Assembly: GCA_963728825.1 (NCBI GenBank)
Contig: CAVSLA010000002.1
Span: 310,001 to 374,000 of the forward strand
Direction: 5' to 3'
Length of the DNA: 64,000 nt
Source of the DNA: CAVREM01 sp963728825
GTDB taxonomy: Bacteria; Acidobacteriota; Vicinamibacteria; Vicinamibacterales; CAVVIG01
The first letter of the stretch is position 1; every line of letters begins with the position of its first letter. Made by a program: the position numbers and the translations under genes. The notes beneath the pieces are model-generated. The model was not told the DNA's origin, ran no database searches, and worked only from the letters and a program-made list of their open reading frames with translations. Shown here piece by piece: positions 46,547-56,576 of the stretch.

Positions 46547-46642
46547 CTCAGCTCCTCAGCTCCTCAGCTCCTCAGTTCCTCAGTTCCTCAGTTCCTCAGT
46601 TCCTCAGTTCCTCAGTTCCTCAGTTCCTCAGTTCCTCAGTTC
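46547..46642. repeat. twelve tandem octamers (CTCAGCTC x3, CTCAGTTC x9)
   Basis: An uninterrupted 96-base array with an exact 8-base period lies just past the stop of the serine hydrolase gene. The three first units have C where the other nine have T, so homogenisation or slippage is likely. The reverse complement contains CTGAGGAA, matching the other arrays. Confidence 0.92.
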
Positions 46643-46647
46643 CCGAC

Positions 46648-48000
46648 TTACGGCTGCGTTGTCGGTTGCGGGCGCACGACGATCGGCGCTTCGTCGACGA
46701 ATGCCTGATGCACCAGTGTCGGGAAACGCTGCCCGAGATCGGTGTTCTGCGGCAGCAACTGGATCATCATCAGCAGGGTGATGTTCGAATTCGGGTCGAC
46801 ACGATACATCGACCCGTAGGCCCCCGCCCATCCGTACGCTCCCACCGGGTCGAGTCCGTTGGCGCCGACGCGATCGGTCGTCTGGAACCCGAATCCGTAG
46901 CCGCGTCCATCGGTCGAGTGCAACGTGCCGATCTGGTTGTGGGTCATCAGCGCCACGGTGCGCGGCGCGAGGATGCGCACGCCGTTCAAGGCGCCGCCGT
47001 TGCGGATCATCTCGAGGAACCGCGAGTAGTCGCGCGCCGTCGACATCAGGCCGGCGCCGCCAGCGAAGTTCCGCCGCGGGCCGTCGACGTAGTGGCCCTG
47101 GCCACGCGGCCCTTCAGGCGCGCGGGCCAGCACCCCATTGGTGCTCGAATAGACCGCGGCGAGACGGGTCCGCTTTTCGGCGGGCAGGAAGAAGGCCGTG
47201 TCGCGCATGTCGAGCGGATCCAGAATGCGCGTCCGCAGGAATGCGTCGAGCGGCATCCCCGAGACTTTTTCGATCACGCAGCCGAGGATGTCGGTGTTGT
47301 AACCGTAGACGTAGCGCTCGCCCGGATGCGAGGTGAAGGGCACCGACGCCAGGCGCTCCATCGTGTCGCAGACGCCCTCGTCCTTGTCCGCGGTGTACCA
47401 GCCGAATCCCGCCGCCGGTCCCAGGCCCTTGGCTTCGTAAAGCGGCGCCATCAGTCGATCGGTGCCGTAGGAGATGCCCGCGGTGTGGGTCAGCAGATCG
47501 CGGATCTGAATCTGGCGACGCGCCGGAACGGTCGTCATCTGACCGTTGTCGCCGGGCACGGCGACCAGAGTTTTCGCGTAGGCCGGGATGAAGCGACTGA
47601 CCGGATCGTTGGGGCCGATCTTGCCTTCCTCGATGAGCGCCATGATCCCGGCACTGGTGATCGCCTTGGTCTGCGAAGCGATCCGGAAGATGGTGTCGGT
47701 CGTCATCCGCCGGTTGGCTTCCTTGTCGGCCCAGCCGACCGCTTTCTCGTAGACCGGCTTGCCATCGCGCAGCACGAGCGCGACCGCGCCGCCAATCCGG
47801 CTTTCGTCGACGTACTGCTGCAGCAGCGCATCGAGCCGTTCCAGCCGCTGGACGGAAAAGCCGCCGCGCACCGTGTCGCGCGCCGCTGCGGTGGCGACCG
47901 GCCGTGGCGTCTGTGTCGGCCGCGCGGCGGGCTGCGCTTGCGAAAGGAGCGTGGCCCCCGACAGGGCGAGCGCGGGCAGGATGAACAGGGCGTGACGCAT
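46648..48000 (-). CDS. exported serine hydrolase, class C beta-lactamase-like
   Basis: This 450-residue protein has a signal peptide and the beta-lactamase/DD-peptidase fold of PF00144. SQTK (about residues 107-110) gives the S-x-x-K motif with the nucleophilic serine, and YGYNTD (near 233) gives Y-x-N. GGAGLMSTARDYSRFLEMI near residue 330 is the usual C-terminal motif. Members include esterases and D-amino peptidases, so resistance should not be assumed. GAGGCC lies upstream of the ATG. It follows the DUF5916 gene, with a hairpin element between. Confidence 0.9.
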   Translation of the reverse strand: MRHALFILPALALSGATLLSQAQPAARPTQTPRPVATAAARDTVRGGFSVQRLERLDALLQQYVDESRIGGAVALVLRDGKPVYEKAVGWADKEANRRMTTDTIFRIASQTKAITSAGIMALIEEGKIGPNDPVSRFIPAYAKTLVAVPGDNGQMTTVPARRQIQIRDLLTHTAGISYGTDRLMAPLYEAKGLGPAAGFGWYTADKDEGVCDTMERLASVPFTSHPGERYVYGYNTDILGCVIEKVSGMPLDAFLRTRILDPLDMRDTAFFLPAEKRTRLAAVYSSTNGVLARAPEGPRGQGHYVDGPRRNFAGGAGLMSTARDYSRFLEMIRNGGALNGVRILAPRTVALMTHNQIGTLHSTDGRGYGFGFQTTDRVGANGLDPVGAYGWAGAYGSMYRVDPNSNITLLMMIQLLPQNTDLGQRFPTLVHQAFVDEAPIVVRPQPTTQP

Positions 48001-48031
48001 GGCTGGCCTCCTGAGGCCGCATCCTACCCCG

Positions 48032-48094
48032 AAAAAGGGGACGGGGATGATTTCCGCCGCAAGAACTTGCGGAAACTATCCCCGTCCCCTTTTT
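48032..48094. repeat. long near-perfect inverted repeat, hairpin element
   Basis: Left arm 48032-48057 and right arm 48069-48094 pair over 26 bases with two internal mismatches. The outer ends are AAAAAGGGGACGGGG and its complement. An inner stem CCGCAAG/CTTGCGG (48057-48072) can extend it. It overlaps the DUF5916 stop codon by two bases and lies before the serine hydrolase start. It is probably a small mobile repeat; it could also act as a transcription barrier. Confidence 0.8.
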
Positions 48095-50277
48095 AGAACC
48101 GGTGCAGATAGGACGTCTTGAAGAACAGCCCGCGGCGGCTCGCCTGGTACCGACCCAGACCGGTCACCCACTGGCCGTCCGTGAATTCGCGCTCTTCGAT
48201 CAACGAGCCGTGCCCCGCATAGACCACCGTCCCGGGTCGCGGCTCGTACGAGGAGAGGAAGTCGGCGAGAATGCGATGCCGCGAGTTGTCGGTACTGCGT
48301 GATGGCGCGCAGCGAAAACGCGCGCGTGAACTGGTAGGTGGTTCTCGCGTTGAGGATGTTGACCGTGTAGACGCGGTCGCCGGTCGCCTCTCGATCGAAC
48401 GCGACGCGGTTGTAGTTCAGCGACTGCTGAAAACGTCCGTTCGGCTGAAGCCTGAAGCCGCCGCTGATGCTGCGCGAGCGTCCCTGGAATGGCGCGATCG
48501 GGTCGTAGAACACGGCGAGGCCGCCCGAGACGTTGCCTTCCAGGAACAGCCATCGATAGAGCTGCACGTTGCCGAAGCCGCGGAGCCGGCCGCGGTCGAA
48601 CCGCTCGCCCTGCCAGTGCTCGAACCCGAACGTCTGATCGACGCGAAGAAAGCCCTGCCGTGTGAAGTTGAATCGCATGCCGACGACCTCGAGCAGATCG
48701 TTGCCGCCCGCCGCCAGATCGCGGCCGCCCTGCGTGAATGACAGCACCGACACCCGACGGACCCACGGGTACCGCTCTTTGTCAGGATAGAAGCTGCGGT
48801 CGACGAAGCTCCAGGCGCTGGTGATGCCGACACGGTTGATGAAGGCGGTCGCCATTCGAAATTGAGGGTCGTAATGTTCGACCGAGCCAATCGCCACCCA
48901 CTTCTGCGTGTCGTAGCTGTAGGTGATCTGGGTGCCGATGCCCGCGCTCGGGTTCGACTCCTCGGGCCCGCGCGACCTCGATGCGAGCGCGAACGCATCG
49001 AGGCGCTGCGTCGGCCCCAGCCGCCATCGCAGATCGGCCCCGACGACGCGGTTGTAGCCTTCGTCCGAGGTCATGTCCGACACGAGCGCGCCCGCATAAT
49101 TGCCCGGACCGAGGCTGTACTGCGCGCGGCCGATGTTGAAGACCCGGCTGCCCTCCGCAGTCGGATCCTGGGCGTTGGCCGGCACCGCTTCGTCAATCGC
49201 CGACAGGGTGCCGAAGCTGACCCGTCCGGCGCTGCCCGTCAGTTTGGCGCCGAAGATCGGATCGACGATCCGCCGAGTGTGCACCGCGGTCCGAAGGCTG
49301 TTGTCGCCGTTGCCGCTGCCCGCGAGCGCAAAAATACCGGCGCCTTCCATGAAGAAGGGTCGCTTCTCGCCGAAGAAGATCGGAAACCGCTGATTCACTT
49401 CCACCTGAAAGGCGTCGCTCTCGACCTGGCTGAAATCGGGATTCACCGTGGCATCCAAGGTGATCGTCGAGCTGAGGCCGATCTTGCCGCCGAAGCCGAG
49501 GTCGCCCTTATCGGTCGTGGTCCACCGGTTCGGTAGGTCGCGAGTTTCGGTGCGGCCATAGGTGACGCTCGGCAGGATCTCGCGCGGCGGGCGCGGCCGC
49601 AGATCGGCGAAACGCAGCGCCGCGTGGCGCTCGAACACCCACACGCCAGGCGCCAGCGGCGGCCAGGCGACCGATACGCCCAGCCGGCTGACGCGGCGCC
49701 AGAAGAGAATCCCCATTCTGGTGTTCAGCCCGCCGCCGAATCGAATGCTCTGAAGCGGAAGCCGGATTTCGACGACGTAGCCGGAGTCGGTGACGCGTCC
49801 GGCGCTATCCCAGATCCAGTCGGGCGCGCTGTCTTCGCCGCCCGCGGCGCTCTGGAGCATGTCAGCCTGCACGCCGCTCGCGTTGACCATCATGTGATAC
49901 GCCTGCTGGCCGGTGCCGAGCGCGTCGAGGCTGAGACCGATCCAGTCGTCCTGCCAGATGTTGTCGCGGCGCGTAATCGATGTCTTGATGCCGCCGGGCT
50001 CCTGGTCGTCGCACTTGAAGGCGAAGTACAACGCGTCGGCGTCGTAGCTCACCCAGACGGTGGTCTGCTGAGGCACGCGGTCGCCGTGCAGCGGGTTGTA
50101 CGACAACCAGTCGTCTGCAACGACGGGGTCACCCCATTCGGTCTCGCCGAGCACGCCGTCAATCCTCGGCGGCTGGAGGGCCTGACGAGCCTCGAATGAT
50201 GGGGGCGTTTGCGCGAGGAGCTGGCCGGTGAGGGCGAACGAGGTGAGGGCAGCTGCCGGGAGCGCGCGCATCGACAT
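48093..50277 (-). CDS. DUF5916 / family 9-like carbohydrate-binding exported protein, frameshifted
   Basis: The restored 727-residue protein has a signal peptide, an N-terminal carbohydrate-binding family 9-like domain (IDGVLGETEWGDPVVADDW ... TTVWVSYDADALYFAFKCDD), and a C-terminal DUF5916 region of beta strands. The frame breaks at 48291-48295, beside a GTAC. Removing one base turns QYRQLAAS into QYDNSRHRILADFLSSYE, the family pattern, and ends at the conserved FFKTSYLHRF. The stop is then at 48093. Without correction a garbled Arg-rich tail results. Function unknown; probably an outer-membrane-linked protein. Confidence 0.85.
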
Positions 50278-50364
50278 GGTCCGTTAGACGGGCGGAGTGG
50301 CTAAACCGTTCGCCAACGATCAGCCTTACGCCGCAGGGCTGCCGACCTGTCCTACGATCGCCCC

Positions 50365-51360
50365 GTGGGAGTCGTCCTCACCCCGATCATCACGAAGCAG
50401 CCGATTGCGCTGGATCACCTCCGCCAGCGAGTGCTGGCGGTCGATGGCAATGGCGAGTTGTACCAGTTTCTGGCGTTGATCCGGCTGCGCGACGGCACGC
50501 CACTGCGAGACGCGGCCGGCCGCGTCACGTCACATTTGTCGGGGCTGTTTTTTCGCACCACCCGTCTTATCGCGGAGCATGGGCTGCGGTTGGTGTTCGT
50601 CTTCGACGGCGTGCCGCCGCCGCGCAAGGCGGCCGCGCTCGAACAGCGCCGCGCCGTGAAGGAACGGTTTCAGCGCGAATACGCCGCGGCGCTCGCGCGA
50701 GGCGATCTGCCGGAGGCGTATGCCAAAGCGACGATGACCTCGAGGCTCACGCGTGAGATGGTGAACGAAGCGCGCGAGCTGTTGCGCCTGCTCGGCATCC
50801 CGACCGTTCAGGCGCCGGCAGAAGGCGAGGCGCAGGCCGCCTACATGGCGCAGAAACCGGCCGTGTGGGCCGCGGCGAGCAAGGATTACGACACGCTGCT
50901 CTTCGGCGCGCCGCGCCTCGTCCGGTTCCTGACAATCTCGGGCAAGGAGTTTTTGCCCAGCCAGGGGACGTTCCGTCCGATCGTCCCGGAAGTCATCGAA
51001 CTGCAGCGTCAGCTCGACGAGTGGCGGATCACGAGGTCGCAGCTCGTCGATCTCGCCATCCTGATTGGCACCGACTTCAACCGGGGCGTCAAAGGGATCG
51101 GTCCCAAAAAGGCCTTGCGGCTCGTCCAGGAGCACGGCCGGATCGAAGACCTGCCGTCCGATGTCCGCGAGGCGGTCGGTGACGTCTCGGAGGTGCGCGA
51201 GATTTACTTGCAGCCGTCGGTCAGCGACGACTACGCGATTGAGTTCACCGAGCCCGACCGTGCGGGCGTCATACAGTTCTTATGCGAGGATCGCCAGTTC
51301 TCGAGGGACCGGGTGGGCGCCGCATTGGAGCGCGCCTTTCCGCCGCGCGGCCTTTTCTGA
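50365..51360 (+). CDS. fen: flap endonuclease-1 (archaeal/eukaryotic type)
   Basis: This 331-residue protein is a FEN-1/XPG nuclease that removes 5' flaps during replication and repair. Domains are the N region (LAVDGNGELYQF), the I region and the helix-hairpin-helix (VKGIGPKKALRLV). All seven acidic residues that hold the metals are present: Asp27, Asp81, Glu153, Glu155, Asp174, Asp176 and Asp237. It starts at GTG 50365, giving MGVVLTPIITK, like archaeal proteins. Bacteria normally use the PolI 5' nuclease domain, so transfer from archaea is likely. No PCNA-binding QxxLxxFF tail is seen. It has no operon partner. Confidence 0.93.
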   Translation: MGVVLTPIITKQPIALDHLRQRVLAVDGNGELYQFLALIRLRDGTPLRDAAGRVTSHLSGLFFRTTRLIAEHGLRLVFVFDGVPPPRKAAALEQRRAVKERFQREYAAALARGDLPEAYAKATMTSRLTREMVNEARELLRLLGIPTVQAPAEGEAQAAYMAQKPAVWAAASKDYDTLLFGAPRLVRFLTISGKEFLPSQGTFRPIVPEVIELQRQLDEWRITRSQLVDLAILIGTDFNRGVKGIGPKKALRLVQEHGRIEDLPSDVREAVGDVSEVREIYLQPSVSDDYAIEFTEPDRAGVIQFLCEDRQFSRDRVGAALERAFPPRGLF

Positions 51361-51389
51361 CGCAGGGGCGGCTTCAGTGACGACGTTTA

Positions 51390-54054
51390 TCATTCCGCCC
51401 GAAGCGTGTGCGCCGGATCGACGCGGGCGGCGCGCAGGGCGGGTAGGAGGGCTGCGGCCAGCGCCACGACGAGGAGGACGAGCGCGCCGGCTGCGAAGGC
51501 GCCACGATCCAGCGGGTCGACGTTGAAGAGCAGAGCGCGAAATGCTCCCGCGAGCCCGCCTGCCGTGACGAGTCCGATTGCTGCGCCGCCGATCGCCGGC
51601 ACCATGGCGCGCGTCAGGACGCTCGTGACGATCGCCCGATGCGGCGCGCCAAGCGCCAGCCGGATGCCGATCTCGCGGGTGCGGGCGCGGACCAGATATG
51701 ACAGCGTTCCGTAGATGCCGACCGCCGCGAGCGCCAGCGCCAGACCCCCGAACGCGGCGACGATGCGGCTCGTGAAGCGCGGTTGCGCCGTCGCCCGGCC
51801 GACAAGATCTCGGAGCAGGACGATCGATTCGATGCGTGTCTCCGGCACGAAGCGTTCGACCACGGTGCGAACGGCCGCGAGGCTCGCGTCGGTCGTGTCG
51901 CGCGTGCTGACCAGCAGGCGAGGACGTCCGGTCGGTCGCTGCGCCCATGGGATGAAGACGTGGAGCGCCGGGGGTTCGCCGACGGCATGAAAGTGAATGT
52001 CCTCGACGACGCCGACAACGACACGCCCGGGCACGCTGTCGAGGAAGTCACTTGCCGAAATCGTTTCGCCGATTGCCGGCCGATCCGGCCACAGCGTTCG
52101 AGCGGTCTGCGCGCTGACCACTGCGACGCCTTGGATCTGGCGGCCGCGGCCGGTCAGCTCCGCATCCGTCGGCCGATCGTCCGGCTGCCACAGGCGGCCG
52201 CTCAGGAGCTGGATTCCCATCGTGTCGAAGAAGTTGTCGGTCACGCTGTGGACGACCGCAGACCAGCGCTCTTCACCGCCGCCGCTCCGGACAGGCGATG
52301 GATACCAATCGGCCGAGAGGGGTACTTGCGTCGTGATCGCTGCACGCCGAACTTCAGGAATGGCTTCGAGCTCGGCGACGAGCCGTTCCGCCCACCCGAC
52401 GTACTCGAAGATGCGGGGCATCCTCGGTGAGACATTCAGCCTGACAACGGCGGCTGGGTTCCACCCGAGATCCACAGACGTCAGCTGCACCAGGCTGCGC
52501 GTCAAGAGCAGGGCAAGAACGACCAGCACGGCGGCGCCCGCGCATTGAACGATCGTCAGCGCCGTTCGCACGGCGAAGCCGGCGGGCGCTGTGCGAGCTC
52601 CTGCCGATCGTGTATGAAGCCGGAGCGCGAGCTGCCCGTCGCCTCGGCGCCACAGCGGAATGATGGCGAACGTGCCGATGATCACCGCCATGGAGACGCC
52701 GGCCGCCAGCAGCGCCTGCCAATCGAGCCCGATCGCATCGAGACGGGGAATCCCTGGAGGAGCCGCGGCTTTCAAGGCGCGCACCATCCACCAGGCGAGG
52801 AGCAGGCCAGCGAGCGATCCGGTGATCGTCAGTGCAGACGCCTCGGCGAGCAGCATCGACATCAGCCGGAGGCGTCCGGCGCCGAGTGCGGCGCGCACCG
52901 CCGTTTCCCGTTCGCGCGTGACGGCGTGAGCCACCATCAGACTGCCGACATTGAGGATGGCGACCAGCAGCACCACGACCACCGTTGCGAGAAGGAACCA
53001 CGAGACGCGGCGAAAGCCGCCGACGATCGACTCGTGAAGTCCTTCGACCGTGACGGTCCATCCGTCGTTCGACGCCGAACGCTCGACCGCAATCCGCGCG
53101 GCGACCGCCTCGAGCTCGGTGCGCACGCGTTCGATCGTGCTGTCGGACCGGAGACGAGCGACGATGCGATCGTCACGTGAACTCCACTCCGAGCGGTTGG
53201 TCGGTTCACGGATGAAACCGGCATACCACATGTCCACCGGCTCCGCAAAGCGGAAGTCTTCAGGCATCACGCCGACGATCGTGTACGCGTCGACGTCGGC
53301 GATTCCGGCGAACTCGACGCTTGTTCCGACGACGTCCCGCCGGCCGCCGAACAAACGCAGCCAGCCGCCGTACAGACAAGATCACATCGTCCGCGCGCGT
53401 TTTGTACGCATCAGGGGTGAATCCGCCGCCGATCCACGGGCTGACGCGCAGCACCTCGAAAAACTCCGGCGACACGCCCATGATCGCGACCGCGGGCGGA
53501 TCCTCACGATTCAGGAAACGGATGGAGGGTTTGCTGTACATCGCCACGGCTTCGAGCGACGACATGCTTCTGCGCCACGCGAAGAAAGCCGGCTCCGAGA
53601 CCTCCTGCTTGAATCGACCTTGTGAAGGGTTTGCCTCGTACAACCGGATCAGGCGATCGGGATCTGGATAGGGGAGTGGCCGCAGCGCGGCGCCGTACGC
53701 GACGGAGAACATTGCGATCGAGGCACCGATGCCCAGGGCGATGGTGACAACCGCCGCTGCGGTGAAGCCCGGACGGGCGGCGAGAGCCCGAACCGCGTCG
53801 CGCACGTCGCGCCAGGCATGTTCGATGATGGCGAACGAGCGTACCTCGCGGTGGCGCTCTTTCGTGCGGGCGATGTCCAGCGCCTGCAGTGCGGCCGCGC
53901 GCGCCTGCGGCGCCGTGAGGCCCTTCACGACGAGGTCGTCTTCGAGGAGAGCGAGATGCGCCGAGACCTCGCGCGACAGCTCGCGTTCAGCGCGGCGCCG
54001 CGCGACGAGATTCAGCAGCCGCAGCAGGAATCGGCGGATGGGCGCCCACGCCAT
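51390..54054 (-). CDS. ADOP-type ABC permease (MacB-like), frameshifted
   Basis: The restored 887-residue protein has the acidobacterial duplicated orphan permease layout. A cytoplasmic N-terminus (RRAERELSREVSAHLALLEDD) is followed by two MacB-like modules, each with periplasmic and FtsX-like parts. A helix near residue 95 (FTAAAVVTIALGIGASIAMFS) starts the first, and AVVVVL/LLVAILNV-type helices follow. The second module ends RAARVDPAHTLRAE. The frame breaks at 53370-53374 beside a GTAC. Removing one base restores ILSYGGWLRLFGG, the family motif. No ATPase gene adjoins it, which fits ADOPs. Confidence 0.86.
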
Positions 54055-54113
54055 GAGTGCCGCCCAAAGTGCCACTGCTTCACTGGCTTGTCAAGTGGAG
54101 ACCTGCGCGGCGG

Positions 54114-56576
54114 CTAGTTCGCGGAGACGGTGAAGACCTGAAATGGTCCCCAGTAGTACGGTTTGGCGGTGACGCCGCCTTTGGCCATCAGCGCCAGTTT
54201 GGCGGCCCGCAGCGCGCGTTGCGGCGGTTCGCCAGCGGCCAGGCGGCCGTACATCAGGTCCATCAGCTCGGCGGTCGATCGATCGTCCACATCCCACAGG
54301 CCGGCGACGACGCGTCTGGCGCCGGCGCGCAAGAAGGCCCACGCGAAGCCGACCAGGCCTTCGCCGGAGTAAACGCGCTCGCCGGCGCTGCGGCACGCCG
54401 AAACGGTGACCAGTTCCGCGCGCAGCGGCAGATCGGCCACATCGCGCGCGTACAGCTTGAACGCATCGTCGGGGCCGGACAGGATGACGGCGGAGTCGAG
54501 CGGGCTCTCGCGATTCGCCGTCGCGTGTGCCGTGAAGTGCACCAGCGAAAATTGCTCCGCGCCGGCCTCGCGCAGTGCAACCGGTGAGGCGCGTGGACCT
54601 TCGTAGCTGAGCGACGAACTGCCGAAATGGCTGACGATGCTGTTCATCTCGGTCGAGGCGTGACGCAGGGCCGGGAATTCCGGATCGCGCGGCGTCGGGT
54701 TGCCGATCACGAGCAACGAGCGGGCTTGCGGCGACTCCTGTCGAGCCTTCAGCAGACCAAGAGACGGCGCAACCTGAATCTCCACTTCATGGATCCAGTA
54801 CTGCCGTGGATTTCCGGACGCGGGCAGAGTCTCGAAGTTGAGGCCGTGCAGTGGGCCGTCCGGGACAATGATGAGAGCTGTTCCCGGCTTCAAGGAGTCG
54901 AGCAGCGGGGTCACCAGCAGCTGTTTCAGCTGATCGCCGGGACCACCGGTCGCCAGCGGATCGGCAAGAGCAGTGTGGACCGCTTCCTGATGCTTGCGAA
55001 TGAGCGGTTCGATCTGCTGCAGACTCGGGAGACGGTGCATGCGGACGGATTTCGCGTCGACGACCCACGCATAGGAGCGATTCGAGCCAAGCCAGTACGA
55101 CACGAAGACGCTGTTCGAGCGCGCAGCGAGCTGGCGATACAGCGCCGGGTTCTGGCCGGCCGGCGTCGCAACGCCGTGCCGTTCCGCCAGCACGCGCCCG
55201 CGGCTCGAATCGGCCACCGCCAGCGCCCGCTCAATCTCGCCCTGATCCACCAGGAGATCGACGTACTGCCGGTAAAACCGGGTCAGTCTGGTCACAAATG
55301 ACAGCCGGTCGTCGGCCCTCAACAGATCTGATCGTGTCCGTTCGATGATGGCGAGGGCTTGATCGAGGTGCGCTGCCGCCCGGCGCGGATTCCCCTGTTC
55401 CCTGGCGATCACTCCGAGACCTTCATGCGCAGCCCACTGCACGCTCGGCAGATCATTCCGGTTGATGAGCGATTGGTAGAGCGGCGCGGCCGCTTCATCG
55501 TTGCCACGTCCGCGAGCGATATTGGCCTCATGGAGAATGTTGAACGCGAGGCGTGCCGTCTGTTCGGGAGGCGTCAACCGTCTCGCCTCCGCCGTCGCGC
55601 GCTCGGCGTCATCCCACTGCCGCAGTTCGGTATAGGCCGCCGCCAGATTGCGTGCCCAGATGGCCGCATCGTTCATCAGGCCGGCCTTGGTGGCAATCGC
55701 CAGCGCGTCGGTCAGATGGCGCACGGCCTCGGGAAGATCATTGGCCAGGAGGTACGTGCTGCCGAGCTCGCCGAGGGCCTGCTCGTAGGGCCCGGCAGCC
55801 CCCCGTCGTTCCTGCATGCTGACGGCCTCTTTCTGGATGGCGACCGCGCGCTCCAGATGACCCAGCCGTGCAAAACAGGCCCCGGCGTTGTTCATCGCGG
55901 TGCCGTAGACGCTCATCTCCGCGAGATCCTGAAATGAGAGCACGCGCTGGAACCACGACAACGCCTCATCGGGTCGATTGCGGACGAGGCTCATGCCGAG
56001 GTTGTTCAAGGCCAGCACCTGACGATACCGATCGCCGCGGCGCTCGGCCTCCTCGAGAACCTTCTTCAGCCGCGCCTGGCCTTCTTCAACGCGACCGAGC
56101 CGCAGCAGCGCCTGGCCGGCCAGCACCTCGGCGTCGATATGCACATCCTGCGGGGGATCGAGATCGTCGATGGTCGCAAGCGTCGCGAGCGCCTGCTTCA
56201 GCTGGGCACGGCCTACCTCGACACGCGCGCGCATGTACCGTTCGCGCGCCCTCAATGCCGCGAATTCCGGACCATCAGGGACCGGAGTCTCCAGGAGGGC
56301 CGCAGCCGCATTGAGATCGGGTTTTGCGACCAGGATTTCTACTTGGAGCAGCCGAAGCTGGTGGATCGCTGGTGTCTGGCGATCAGTGTCTGTTGCGGCG
56401 ACGCCCCGTGCGACGTGTGAAAGGGCCTCGTCCAGCGCGCCGCGTCGCAATGCCTGCTGTGCGGACTCGAATGGGCGAGCGGAATTGTTGGACGATTGGC
56501 TACAGGCCGGGGCGACGAGCAGCAGGGCAACGAGCCATCTGATCGCGGCGCCTGAATCAGGGAGAGTAGCCGCCAT
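54114..56576 (-). CDS. TPR-CHAT domain protease, possible lipoprotein
   Basis: This 820-residue protein has an export signal ending APACSQ (a weak lipobox), then about ten TPR-like helical repeats (ALNNLGMSLVRNRPDEALSWF; ELGSTYLLANDLPEAVRHL). A C-terminal CHAT caspase-like peptidase follows. The catalytic His lies in VHFTAHATAN near residue 681, and the Cys in VSACRSAGERVYSGEGLVGF near 724, so the dyad is intact. It overlaps the upstream unknown gene by 20 bases and is the fourth gene after an ECF sigma factor. The signal suggests action outside the cytoplasm. The substrate is unknown. Confidence 0.9.
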   Translation of the reverse strand: MAATLPDSGAAIRWLVALLLVAPACSQSSNNSARPFESAQQALRRGALDEALSHVARGVAATDTDRQTPAIHQLRLLQVEILVAKPDLNAAAALLETPVPDGPEFAALRARERYMRARVEVGRAQLKQALATLATIDDLDPPQDVHIDAEVLAGQALLRLGRVEEGQARLKKVLEEAERRGDRYRQVLALNNLGMSLVRNRPDEALSWFQRVLSFQDLAEMSVYGTAMNNAGACFARLGHLERAVAIQKEAVSMQERRGAAGPYEQALGELGSTYLLANDLPEAVRHLTDALAIATKAGLMNDAAIWARNLAAAYTELRQWDDAERATAEARRLTPPEQTARLAFNILHEANIARGRGNDEAAAPLYQSLINRNDLPSVQWAAHEGLGVIAREQGNPRRAAAHLDQALAIIERTRSDLLRADDRLSFVTRLTRFYRQYVDLLVDQGEIERALAVADSSRGRVLAERHGVATPAGQNPALYRQLAARSNSVFVSYWLGSNRSYAWVVDAKSVRMHRLPSLQQIEPLIRKHQEAVHTALADPLATGGPGDQLKQLLVTPLLDSLKPGTALIIVPDGPLHGLNFETLPASGNPRQYWIHEVEIQVAPSLGLLKARQESPQARSLLVIGNPTPRDPEFPALRHASTEMNSIVSHFGSSSLSYEGPRASPVALREAGAEQFSLVHFTAHATANRESPLDSAVILSGPDDAFKLYARDVADLPLRAELVTVSACRSAGERVYSGEGLVGFAWAFLRAGARRVVAGLWDVDDRSTAELMDLMYGRLAAGEPPQRALRAAKLALMAKGGVTAKPYYWGPFQVFTVSAN

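Noticed and set aside
46547..46642. Array mistaken for a CRISPR
   Set aside because: Units are 8 bases and directly abut with no spacers, and no cas gene is near.
46648..48000. Class C beta-lactamase giving antibiotic resistance
   Set aside because: The fold is shared with many esterases and peptidases; sequence motifs alone do not support a resistance call.
46666..48096. 476-residue open frame on the plus strand
   Set aside because: It is antisense to the serine hydrolase, whose SxxK and YxN motifs show the true strand.
54114..56576. TPR-CHAT gene as part of a type III-E CRISPR system
   Set aside because: No cas7-11, repeat array or Csx30-like gene is visible; only the domain type is shared.
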